A stretch of 64,000 nt of DNA from CAJGCS01 sp045589955 (lineage in GTDB: Bacteria; Bacillota_I; Bacilli_A; ML615J-28; CAG-313): positions 62,001 to 126,000 of the forward strand of contig JAZNQD010000009.1 of NCBI GenBank assembly GCA_045589955.1, in the 5' to 3' direction. A program made the translations under genes and the position numbers. Below the pieces are notes generated by a model. It was given only the letters and a program-made list of their open reading frames with translations. It was not told the origin of the DNA and did not search any database. Below are positions 1 to 5,980 of the stretch, piece after piece (position 1 is the stretch's first letter; each line of letters starts with the position of its first letter).

Positions 1-9
1 GTTAATCAT
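1..9 (-). CDS. 5' tip of a gene running off the window
   Basis: On the minus strand an ATG at 9-7 is preceded, 8 nt upstream, by AAAGGA (positions 18-23). Only three codons are inside the window, so no product can be named. It follows the hairpin at 46-75 and the promoter-like motif at 136-141, which fits the start of a new gene. Confidence 0.3.
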
Positions 10-45
10 TCTAACATTCCTTTATTAAAAAGTAGTATAAATAAA

Positions 46-75
46 TTAGGTCCCGATATTACTTACGAGACCTAA
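46..75 (-). promoter_or_regulatory. 10-bp leader hairpin
   Basis: Arms 46-55 and 66-75 (TTAGGTCCCG / CGAGACCTAA on the plus strand) pair over 10 bp with one G-U. It lies between the motif at 136-141 and the gene start at 9. No T-run follows, so it is more likely a leader structure than a terminator. Confidence 0.45.
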
Positions 76-135
76 CGGAATAACCTAAATAAGAAAGTAA
101 TAAAATATGAAAAACGAAAAACATTCTTCTTTATT

Positions 136-141
136 TAGAAC
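136..141 (-). promoter_or_regulatory. GTTCTA-type phage promoter
   Basis: Minus strand reads GTTCTAAATAAAG just after the end of the 152-361 gene. It is one of many copies of the same motif upstream of operons in this window. Confidence 0.45.
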
Positions 142-151
142 TACTTTTTTA

Positions 152-361
152 TCAATAACAATAAAATTTATTTTTGTGTTCGATACATTCGTGATAATTT
201 GAATATAACAATTGATCATATGTCAATTCTGTTTTTTTATATCCAGCTCTTAAGATCTGTTCTTCCTTTGTATCTTTTTCTAAAGCCTTGCCTATAACAA
301 TATTACTTAATACAACAACTACCATACCTATTGCAAAAATATCTAAACAATATAATTTCAT
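152..361 (-). CDS. small single-pass membrane or secreted protein
   Basis: A 69-residue product with one hydrophobic segment near residues 8-24 and a charged, tyrosine-rich C-terminal part ending KFYCY. A clear ribosome-binding site (AAGGAG) precedes the ATG. It lies 11 bp downstream of the CofE-like gene and is probably cotranscribed with it. No family is recognised; the topology suggests a membrane-anchored or exported accessory protein. Confidence 0.7.
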   Translation of the reverse strand: MKLYCLDIFAIGMVVVVLSNIVIGKALEKDTKEEQILRAGYKKTELTYDQLLYSNYHECIEHKNKFYCY

Positions 362-372
362 AGTCCTACTCC

Positions 373-1407
373 TTAATATGTACTTAAATTATCAAAATAT
401 CCTTTAACATAAACAACCGGCGTTCCTTTATCACCACTACCAGATGTCAAATCCATTAAAGAACCTAATAAATCAGTTAATCTTCTTGGAGTAGTACCTT
501 GTGAAACCATATTACCTACTAAATTTTTATCTTTTTCTTTGATACTTTGCTTAATAGTATTAGTTAAATCATCACCGCTTAAATCTTTATAATCATTATC
601 AGCTAAATATTTAAGTTTTAATTCGTTAGGTGTTCCTTTTAATCCATCTGTATAAGCAGGACTTACAACAGGATCAGCCAATTCCCAAATACCACCAACA
701 GGATCTTTAAAACAACCATCTCCATATACCATTACTTCAATTGTTTTTCCTGTTTTTTCATAAATTGTTTTTTGGATACAATCAATTAATTTTTTTGCAG
801 AAGAATACGACGGAAATAATTTTAGCTTTTCTTCAGTCGCTTTATTACTTCCATATAGACCATATTCACATTTATCTGAACAAATATCTTTTAAGGTTAT
901 ATCAAACGTATTTTTATGAATCTGACAATCTATAATCCCATTAACATTACATACCGATTCATTTTGGTATACAATATAACACTCTTTACCTTCTGCTTCA
1001 ACAATTGATTTATAATATTCATCATAATTCAATCCGGTAAAAGGATGATTTTGTAATACATTACCAACTTCATCGACATTAGGCATTCTTATATAAACAG
1101 TTCCAGTAACTGCTCGTGCAATACCTTTTAAAATCATTGCAAAACGATTACGCGAATAAATTGGATTAAATACTAAAATATCTTTTGGATTATTGAATAC
1201 TTTTTTAACAGATTCGGCAACTTCATCAACCGTAACATAATTACCTTCTGTTCTTGCAACAATAGATTCTGTAATACCTAAAACATCTTTATCATCTATT
1301 TCTAACCCACTATTTAAAAGTGTATCTGAAACAATTTGAGCTAAATCATCACCTTCTTTGAAAATTGGACAAACTAATCCATATACAGATGTACCTATTG
1401 TGCGCAT
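373..1407 (-). CDS. coenzyme F420-0:L-glutamate ligase (CofE)-like protein
   Basis: The 344-residue protein resembles the F420-0:gamma-glutamyl ligase (CofE/FbiB N-terminal) family, which adds glutamate to F420-0 using GTP. Supporting features are the opening GTSVYGLVCPIFKEGDDL, the following GITESIVARTEGNYVTVDE stretch and the later GDGCFKDPVGGIWELADP segment. CofE-like proteins outside F420 producers are common and mostly of unknown substrate, and nothing else in the window suggests F420 synthesis. The ATG is preceded by AAGGGGAT. It heads a two-gene unit with the small membrane gene, immediately downstream of the tRNA array. Family assignment is fairly sure; substrate is not. Confidence 0.7.
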   Translation of the reverse strand: MRTIGTSVYGLVCPIFKEGDDLAQIVSDTLLNSGLEIDDKDVLGITESIVARTEGNYVTVDEVAESVKKVFNNPKDILVFNPIYSRNRFAMILKGIARAVTGTVYIRMPNVDEVGNVLQNHPFTGLNYDEYYKSIVEAEGKECYIVYQNESVCNVNGIIDCQIHKNTFDITLKDICSDKCEYGLYGSNKATEEKLKLFPSYSSAKKLIDCIQKTIYEKTGKTIEVMVYGDGCFKDPVGGIWELADPVVSPAYTDGLKGTPNELKLKYLADNDYKDLSGDDLTNTIKQSIKEKDKNLVGNMVSQGTTPRRLTDLLGSLMDLTSGSGDKGTPVVYVKGYFDNLSTY

Positions 1408-1431
1408 ATATAATCCCCTTTTTTAATGAAA

Positions 1432-1509
1432 TGGTGCGTCGAGCTGGATTCGAACCAACGACCAATCCGTTATGAGCGGACAGCTCTAACCGGGCTGAGC
1501 TACCGACGC
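1432..1509 (-). tRNA. tRNA with CAT anticodon (Met or Ile2)
   Basis: Full cloverleaf with acceptor GCGTCGG/TCGACGC, D-stem GCTC/GAGC, anticodon loop CTCATAA and T-loop TTCGAAT, with encoded CCA (1432-1434). It lacks the G-C rich anticodon stem of initiators. It is either elongator Met or a lysidine-modified Ile tRNA. Confidence 0.93.
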
Positions 1510-1553
1510 ATATTTATTTAAATAACTAATAATCATGTTATTAAAAAATAAAA

Positions 1554-1627
1554 TGGCTGGAGGAACTGGAATCGAACCAGTATTCTGAGTGCCAAAAACT
1601 CATGTCCTTCCCTTAGACGATCCTCCA
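1554..1627 (-). tRNA. tRNA-Gln (TTG)
   Basis: Acceptor TGGAGGA/TCCTCCA, anticodon stem TGAGT/ACTCA with loop TTTTGGC (TTG), T-loop TTCGATT, CCA encoded. Confidence 0.93.
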
Positions 1628-1631
1628 ATAA

Positions 1632-1716
1632 TGGTGGGTGAGGATGGATTTGAACCACCGATGTCTAAGACGGCGGATTTACAGTCCGCTGCAATAACCA
1701 ACTATGCGACTCACCC
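1632..1716 (-). tRNA. tRNA-Tyr (GTA)
   Basis: Class II tRNA with a long variable arm. Acceptor GGGTGAG/CTCACCC, anticodon loop CTGTAAA (GTA), CCA encoded. It starts 5 bp from the tRNA-Gln gene. Confidence 0.93.
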
Positions 1717-1721
1717 TTAAA

Positions 1722-1798
1722 TGGTCGGAATGGCGAGACTTGAACTCACGACATCTAGTACCCAAAACTAGCGCTCTACCAGGCTGAGCTACATTCCG
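1722..1798 (-). tRNA. tRNA-Pro (TGG)
   Basis: Acceptor CGGAATG/CATTCCG, anticodon stem CTAGT/ACTAG with loop TTTGGGT (TGG), CCA encoded. First tRNA after the early-type promoter at 1812-1840. Confidence 0.93.
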
Positions 1799-1811
1799 AA
1801 AGGATATATTT

Positions 1812-1840
1812 TATATATACTATAGAATAATAATTGTAAA
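1812..1840 (-). promoter_or_regulatory. early-type promoter for the Pro-Tyr-Gln-Met tRNAs
   Basis: Minus strand: TTTACA (1840-1835), 17-bp spacer, TATATA (1817-1812), with a T-rich GTTTTACA context. The expected start lies a few bases before tRNA-Pro. Confidence 0.6.
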
Positions 1841-1849
1841 ACATAAAAA

Positions 1850-1881
1850 TAAAAAATACCCACAAAATTTCTTTTATGGGC
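1850..1881 (-). terminator. intrinsic terminator
   Basis: Minus strand 9-bp stem (1872-1880 with 1859-1867, GCCCATAAAA/TTTTGTGGG) followed by TATTTTTT. It ends the RNA started from the 1988-1993 motif. Confidence 0.75.
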
Positions 1882-1981
1882 ACTTCCTACTTATGAGATT
1901 ATTTTAAGTAATAACTACCCATCAACCGTTTATAGGTTGTTGATAATAAGGGTAGAAATATGTCATCAAAATATTCATCAT
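1850..1981 (-). ncRNA. structured non-coding RNA, about 130 nt
   Basis: Between a GTTCTATAAA motif (1988-1993) and an intrinsic terminator lies a long compound hairpin. Outer stem CTACCC/GGGTAG pairs 1915-1920 with 1950-1955; inner stem ATCAAC/GTTGAT pairs 1921-1926 with 1939-1944. A second small stem, TACTTA/TAAGTA, follows. The only open frame is a roughly 19-codon one with no ribosome-binding site. Promoter, structure and terminator together indicate a small RNA gene; its function is unknown. Confidence 0.6.
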
Positions 1982-1987
1982 GGTTTA

Positions 1988-1993
1988 TAGAAC
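1988..1993 (-). promoter_or_regulatory. GTTCTA-type promoter for the 1850-1981 RNA
   Basis: Minus strand GTTCTATAAACC, overlapping the end of the zinc-ribbon gene. Confidence 0.5.
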
Positions 1994-2232
1994 TACTTTT
2001 TAAATAAAAAATTATGTATTTTTTCTAATTTATCTTTATTTATGTCGTTTTCTTTAGTATCGGGTATAATAGCATCTACTTTACAATGTGGACAAATTGC
2101 AGTAAGTGTATCATCAGTCCATTCCTCTATTTCTACCGTTTTAATTTTTCTTTTACAATATGCACAATAGCAAAAATCTATTTCCGATAGAACTTCACGG
2201 TTATATATTGTCTGAGTGAGATACTTTTTCAT
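1993..2232 (-). CDS. small zinc-ribbon protein
   Basis: A 79-residue protein with two cysteine pairs, CAYC and CPHC, separated by about 23 residues. These form a likely zinc ribbon in the N-terminal two thirds, followed by a lysine-rich helix. The ATG at 2232 is preferred over the upstream TTG at 2244 because GGA lies at proper spacing. It lies between the two small-RNA genes and downstream of the DUF2828-like gene. Function unknown; such ribbons often bind nucleic acid or proteins. Confidence 0.72.
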   Translation of the reverse strand: MKKYLTQTIYNREVLSEIDFCYCAYCKRKIKTVEIEEWTDDTLTAICPHCKVDAIIPDTKENDINKDKLEKIHNFLFKK

Positions 2233-2242
2233 TATATATTCC

Positions 2243-2427
2243 AAAAAAAAGTAGAAGAGGATTAAGTTAAAGACCGTATTTTACGAAAAACACACTCTTA
2301 ATCCTCTCCCGGCGTCGTGAACTCTACAGCTCCGACCGATTGCTTTCTACTAAGTGCAATCATTGTTACCACTATTCATGTATCATGTTTTGGTAAACTG
2401 CTGTACGTTTTTCACGGTCTCTAAATT
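2243..2427 (-). ncRNA. structured RNA downstream of the DUF2828/TROVE-like gene
   Basis: Minus-strand RNA of roughly 180 nt between a GTTCTA motif (2434-2439) and an oligo-T run (2250-2243). Its 5' end (2420-2407) can pair over 14 bp, with a 7-nt bulge, to 2291-2285 and 2277-2271. That partner sits in the loop of the 11-bp terminator hairpin (2297-2307 with 2256-2266), giving a pseudoknot or two alternative folds. The middle holds stems GATTGC/GCAATC and GTTTACC/GGTAAC and a GTCG/CGAC stem. No credible open frame is seen. Ends that pair with each other next to a Ro60-like protein recall Y RNAs, but no sequence identity to Y RNA is claimed. Confidence 0.65.
2250..2307 (-). terminator. intrinsic terminator with a 30-nt loop
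   Basis: Minus strand AGAGGATTAAG (2307-2297) pairs with CTTAATCCTCT (2266-2256), then TCTACTTTTTTTT. The unusually large loop contains the segment complementary to the RNA 5' end. Confidence 0.75.
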
Positions 2428-2433
2428 ATTATC

Positions 2434-2439
2434 TAGAAC
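2434..2439 (-). promoter_or_regulatory. GTTCTA-type promoter for the 2243-2427 RNA
   Basis: Minus strand GTTCTAGATAATAA begins 2 nt after the stop codon of the DUF2828-like gene. The first structured base of the RNA is about 13 nt downstream. Confidence 0.55.
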
Positions 2440-2440
2440 A

Positions 2441-3994
2441 TTAATATACTATTTGCATATAACGCTCTTGGTTAATAACTTTCAAAGTTGCTTCTAAAGC
2501 ATCATAATCTTCGCCTAATGCAATTTTCATAACAGAAGGTGAACAACCAGATAACAAAATATTATTCTTATCGTTAACCGTAATAGGAGTTTGATTACTA
2601 CGACTATCTACGTTCCACCATATTAACTTAGGTAAAGTATATCCAGCTTTTTCATATTTAGCCTTTATACCTTCATAATTAGTAAAACCAAATGAGTATT
2701 CATCAAATTCCATATCTGAAATAATAATAAGTTGTTTTGGCATATCAGCATCTGGTACTTTTTCGGCAACAGCTCTTTTCAAAATTAAATCGAAAACACT
2801 TTGTAAATTAGTATTACTACAATCACCGGTAAAAACAGAACGAATTTTATCCAATAATGTATTACCTTTAACTATTTTCCACTGTGCGTTACATGAAAAA
2901 GGAATTACATAGTTACGCCAAACCAAAGACTTATTTCTTTCTGCTATATAAATTGCTAAAGACAAAGATACAGCCATCGGTAAACCATTCATTGAACCAG
3001 ATGTATCGCAAACAACCAAACCGTTTATTTCTGGTACATAATCCGGTAAAGCTTTCCATTGCGCCTCGACAGTAGGATTTATATTGATATGAGAGCCATA
3101 ACCAATAAAATCATAAGCATCACTATAAACCCGAATTAAATCATACGGATATAATGTTTTAGCATTTATTTTAGCTTTACCTTCTTTTACCGCTTCTATA
3201 TACGCATTATACTTATCAGAATCGTTTTTAAAGAAAGCTTTTCTGTATTTAAATGCAGCATAAGAAGGAAGATTTTCATAGTTAATTTTATCGTATTCTT
3301 TATTAACTAATTTTGTTTCAACTATATCCAAATCTTTACGTAATAAAACCAAAGCTCTTCTATAAGCTCCAATTGCACCAAACTTCCCAGATTTCAACAG
3401 TATATTTAACCACTTACGTTTTTCTGCATTTTTTACGCTTGTTCGTGGTAACCATTTAGCTAATAAAGAAATATCATATAATTCACCTTTAAAATGATGT
3501 TGTAAATCTTTTTCTAATTGCATACCTATATAATCTATTACTTCATCTCGACAAGCAGTAAGTAATAGTGGCATATAATCATCATATCTACCATATTCTG
3601 CAATTAAACCTAAATTTTTGCATATCCAATCTTTTTCGACATTACCTAAATATTCTAAGCAAATACGAAATACTTTACGTTCACCTTGTCCGCCTCTTAC
3701 ATCACGAATATAAAAAAGAGTACGTAAAGCCAAAGTTTTATCATAGTTAAATGCATTTACAAAAAGATTTAATATACGAGATTTATCAGTTTCTTTACGT
3801 AAAGCTGCACCATGAAAAAACCAATCAACAAGAGCGTTTTGTGTAGAAATATTAGTCAACGCCCCATTTTCAGTATAGGTTTTATTTGACATAGCATTAA
3901 TAAACGCATTAGTAGAAGATTCACTTACTAATGGTATAGCTTTAAACTCAGAAATTTTTGCAGTATATCCTAATAAATCTGTATATGTTTTCAT
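2441..3994 (-). CDS. DUF2828/TROVE-like protein with C-terminal VWA domain
   Basis: A 517-residue protein. The N-terminal ~300 residues are helical and carry the TENGA motif (41-45) and the DVRGGQGER motif (98-106) typical of DUF2828 proteins, which are Ro60-like in plan. The C-terminal VWA domain has a complete MIDAS set: DTSGS at 330-334, Thr395 in a TNL context and Asp427 in IISDMEFD. Ro60-type proteins are rings that bind misfolded RNAs and Y RNAs in the cytoplasm. This gene follows an early-type promoter (4023-4049) and is directly followed by a structured RNA with its own promoter. An RNA-binding scaffold role is inferred from architecture and context, not shown. Confidence 0.72.
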   Translation of the reverse strand: MKTYTDLLGYTAKISEFKAIPLVSESSTNAFINAMSNKTYTENGALTNISTQNALVDWFFHGAALRKETDKSRILNLFVNAFNYDKTLALRTLFYIRDVRGGQGERKVFRICLEYLGNVEKDWICKNLGLIAEYGRYDDYMPLLLTACRDEVIDYIGMQLEKDLQHHFKGELYDISLLAKWLPRTSVKNAEKRKWLNILLKSGKFGAIGAYRRALVLLRKDLDIVETKLVNKEYDKINYENLPSYAAFKYRKAFFKNDSDKYNAYIEAVKEGKAKINAKTLYPYDLIRVYSDAYDFIGYGSHININPTVEAQWKALPDYVPEINGLVVCDTSGSMNGLPMAVSLSLAIYIAERNKSLVWRNYVIPFSCNAQWKIVKGNTLLDKIRSVFTGDCSNTNLQSVFDLILKRAVAEKVPDADMPKQLIIISDMEFDEYSFGFTNYEGIKAKYEKAGYTLPKLIWWNVDSRSNQTPITVNDKNNILLSGCSPSVMKIALGEDYDALEATLKVINQERYMQIVY

Positions 3995-4022
3995 AACTAA
4001 TCCCTCTTTTTATACAAGACAT

Positions 4023-4049
4023 ATTATAGGTAAAAAAATTTAAAGTAAA
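4023..4049 (-). promoter_or_regulatory. early-type promoter for the DUF2828-like gene
   Basis: Minus strand TTTACT (4049-4044), 15-bp spacer, TATAAT (4028-4023). The upstream TTTTTTGTTTTAC context is shared with the other early-type sites. Confidence 0.6.
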
Positions 4050-4068
4050 ACAAAAAACGATATTTTAA

Positions 4069-4284
4069 TTATTCACTTTCTTCTGAATCCGATTCGATAT
4101 AGTTTAATTTGTTATAATTCGAATCTACAATTTCTTTAGTGCGAATAGATTCTTCATAAAAACGATCTTCATGGTTGACAATACCCAATGCCCATAACAA
4201 TTGAATGAATCGCATATCTGGGCATTTTTCAACCATATCTGCTACTTTATCTAAAATATATTTATTTGTATCATTACGACTCAT
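4069..4284 (-). CDS. small acidic protein, unknown
   Basis: A 71-residue protein with a helical N-terminal half and an acidic serine/glutamate tail (ESDSEESE). The start has AGAGGAC upstream. It sits between the non-coding block at 4290-4620 and the early-type promoter of the DUF2828-like gene. Small proteins of this plan are common in phages; no function can be assigned. Confidence 0.7.
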   Translation of the reverse strand: MSRNDTNKYILDKVADMVEKCPDMRFIQLLWALGIVNHEDRFYEESIRTKEIVDSNYNKLNYIESDSEESE

Positions 4285-4289
4285 GCATT

Positions 4290-4620
4290 TGTCCTCTATT
4301 AATATTTAAAACAATACTTAACGCAGTACAAATATAATTTCAAGTTGATAAGAAATGCTAATTTTGATACTGCGTTTTAGTCATCTGTGCTTTGTCACTC
4401 CGATGAACCCGAGCATTCCACTTCGATCTTTAAGCAGCCAATCTGGACCCGATCTCTGTTCTCTTTATACTAGTAAACAGTCGTGAGCTAACTCTAGTAG
4501 TGTCTTTCCAACCAGCCAGATGTCTTTCCATCAGTATAGAGATTAACCACATTAAAGAATCACCAATAACTGTTAATCTCTTTTATAGAAGATACTACAT
4601 TGCAAATTTCTCTTCTACAA
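4290..4620 (-). ncRNA. 330-bp non-coding block with several hairpins
   Basis: No plausible gene on either strand. Paired arms on the minus strand are TAGAAGA/TCTTCTA (4611-4617 with 4586-4592), AGAGATTAAC/GTTAATCTCT (closing 4536-4581) and ACGCAGTA/TACTGCGT (closing 4321-4373). A CTTCTATAAAA motif at about 4581-4591 could start it. Two near copies of TGGAAAGACA occur in the middle. It may be one or two small RNAs; the boundaries are uncertain. Confidence 0.4.
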
Positions 4621-4631
4621 ATTCCTATAAA

Positions 4632-4724
4632 TGGCGGAATCAGAAGGATTCGAACCTTCGGCCCCTCATAATAAGGGACGACAGTTTAGCAAACTGCTGG
4701 TTTCAGCCACTCACCCATGATTCC
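4632..4724 (-). tRNA. tRNA-Ser (GCT)
   Basis: Class II cloverleaf with long variable arm. Acceptor GGAATCA/TGATTCC, anticodon loop TTGCTAA (GCT), T-loop TTCGAAT, CCA encoded. Confidence 0.93.
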
Positions 4725-4734
4725 AAAAAAAAAA

Positions 4735-4799
4735 CGGCTAGAGGAGGTGGAGTCGAACCACACACAACCAATATCTGCAGATACTAGAATTTCCCTCTA
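4735..4799 (-). other. D-armless tRNA-like element
   Basis: Acceptor-like TAGAGGG/TCCTCTA, a canonical T-loop TTCGACT on a GTGG/CCAC stem and a middle stem CTAGTAT/ATATTGG closing CTGCAG are present. There is no room for a D arm (65 nt in all) and the 3' end is CCG, not CCA. Flanking bases extend the stem (AAGACGG/CCGTTTT) and run into a T-tract, so it could also act as a terminator. A decayed tRNA-Cys (GCA in the loop) is one reading. Confidence 0.5.
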
Positions 4800-4872
4800 C
4801 TTCCCGTCTTCTTAATCAAACTTTCTTTCTGCAGAAATACTTATTTGACATAGTAGAGCTCCTCTTATAAAA

Positions 4873-4948
4873 TGGTGGAGGTAAGGAGGTTCGAACTCCT
4901 GACCCCCTGCTTGCAAAGCAGGTGCTCTCCCAACTGAGCTATACCCCC
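4873..4948 (-). tRNA. tRNA-Ala (TGC)
   Basis: Acceptor GGGGGTA/TACCTCC, anticodon loop TTTGCAA (TGC), T-loop TTCGAAC, CCA encoded. Confidence 0.94.
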
Positions 4949-4995
4949 ACAAAAATAATATCTTATATAAGCGATTAATTGATACTTTATATACA

Positions 4996-5140
4996 AGGTG
5001 CGAATCAGCGTTAGGCAGAGTTAGGACAATAAATCTTTCGGATATCACGACTTACCTAAGAAAATTCCTGTTAGCTCTTTCGGTGGTTGCCTCTATCATT
5101 CGTGTGTTAGATTTACTCAATTAATCATAATCCCTCGCAC
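4996..5140 (-). ncRNA. possible structured RNA between tRNA-Arg and tRNA-Ala
   Basis: No credible coding frame. The two edges can pair: TCGCAC at 5135-5140 with GTGCGA at 4998-5003, closing about 145 nt. A nearby short hairpin is TCC/GGA around TTGTGCGA. GTTAGG occurs twice near 5010-5027. No clear promoter or terminator is seen, so it may be processed from a longer tRNA transcript or be spacer. Confidence 0.3.
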
Positions 5141-5155
5141 AAGGAATAGATATAA

Positions 5156-5231
5156 TGGCACACTCAACAGGACTCGAACCTGTAATAAAAGTTTAGAAGA
5201 CTTTGGGTTTGTCCAATTAGCCTATGAGTGT
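5156..5231 (-). tRNA. tRNA-Arg (TCT)
   Basis: Acceptor ACACTCA/TGAGTGT, anticodon stem AAAGT/ACTTT with loop CTTCTAA (TCT), CCA encoded. It would read AGA codons. Confidence 0.92.
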
Positions 5232-5308
5232 AAAAAATGAAGTAAACTAACCGTTAGACTGAATAGACAGTAAAGGAGTCGAACCTTATTTAATTACTTC
5301 ATAAAAAC

Positions 5309-5385
5309 TGGCGGGATTGATGGGGCTCGAACCCACGACCCTCTGCGTGACAGGCAGATATTCTAACCAGCTGAACTACAACCCC
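5309..5385 (-). tRNA. tRNA-Asp (GTC)
   Basis: Acceptor GGGGTTG/CAATCCC, anticodon stem TCTGC/GCAGA with loop CTGTCAC (GTC), CCA encoded. Confidence 0.94.
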
Positions 5386-5390
5386 GTAAA

Positions 5391-5514
5391 TGGTGGATAG
5401 GTGGGATTTTCACCCACATTTTTTAATTGACCGGTAAGTTTTACATTTCAAAAACACTCATAATGATTTATCTAGATAATTACTATTTTAATTTTTGTTT
5501 TTAAACTACTATCC
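5391..5514 (-). other. tRNA-like element with acceptor, T arm and CCA but no normal anticodon arm
   Basis: Ends form GGATAG/CTATCC, discriminator A and encoded CCA (5391-5393). The T-stem GTGGG/CCCAC is perfect but its loop is TGAAAAT, lacking TTC. A possible D-stem TTTAA/TTAAA follows the acceptor. About 50 extra nucleotides fill the centre, including an A-rich/T-rich pairing. It is either a decayed or interrupted tRNA or a tRNA-like RNA that only needs acceptor-end processing. Confidence 0.5.
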
Positions 5515-5522
5515 TATAAAAA

Positions 5523-5607
5523 TGGCGGAGGGTGAGGGACTCGAACTCTCACAACCTTTCGGTCGGCGGTTTTCAAGACCGCTGCAATACCATTATGCGA
5601 ACCCTCC
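5523..5607 (-). tRNA. tRNA-Ser (TGA)
   Basis: Class II tRNA. Acceptor GGAGGGT/ACCCTCC, anticodon stem GCGGT/ACCGC with loop CTTGAAA (TGA), CCA encoded. Confidence 0.93.
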
Positions 5608-5614
5608 AAAATAA

Positions 5615-5766
5615 AGGTGCTTTATCAGTACTCTTACGTAATAAAGCTTCGACTGCAGTTCAGGCATCCTTTCCACCTATATAGATGTAGTTCTATACCG
5701 ACTCCCTATTTCAAACATTAGGGGCATGTACCAAACAAACTTATCTAGAATCAATGTTCGTTTGGA
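5615..5766 (-). ncRNA. probable small RNA with promoter inside a hairpin loop
   Basis: On the minus strand GATTCTAGATAAG (near 5744-5752) lies in the loop of a 10-bp hairpin (5757-5766 with 5731-5740). Downstream are hairpins CCCTA/TAGGG (5704-5723), TATAGA/TCTATA (5680-5697) and a strong 3' hairpin GCTTTAT/ATAAAGC (5619-5647). There is no coding frame of note. RNA started at the motif would run about 120 nt to the final hairpin, next to tRNA-Ser. Confidence 0.45.
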
Positions 5767-5779
5767 TTTAAAGTACAGA

Positions 5780-5980
5780 TTATTTAAATACTACTGGCAT
5801 AACACTTAAATAATCCGTACTTTCTTTTTTCCAATCAAACTTTTTTATTTCTTTTTTCTTATTTTTAATTACTCTAGTACGTAATAAACCTTTTAACTGA
5901 GCCTCTATCAACATAAAATTTCGTCTTTTAGGCGCTTTAATTTTAAGCTTAAACTTATTTTTCATAATCTTGACCTTCAA
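5780..5980 (-). CDS. small basic protein, unknown
   Basis: 66 residues, very lysine/arginine rich over residues 1-50 (KAPKRRN, KNKKKEIKK), possibly RNA- or DNA-binding. Its ATG overlaps the end of the acyl carrier protein gene, so the two are translationally coupled. The C-terminus is not basic. Confidence 0.6.
   Translation of the reverse strand: MKVKIMKNKFKLKIKAPKRRNFMLIEAQLKGLLRTRVIKNKKKEIKKFDWKKESTDYLSVMPVVFK

Noticed and set aside
1850..1981. 19-codon peptide starting near 1980
   Set aside because: No ribosome-binding site; the interval is dominated by a stable hairpin and reads better as RNA.
4381..4520. Hammerhead-like CCGATGA segment
   Set aside because: The required GAAA and flanking helices are missing.
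4500..5048. Open frames on both strands through 4500-5048
   Set aside because: They run through tRNA genes and have no ribosome-binding sites.
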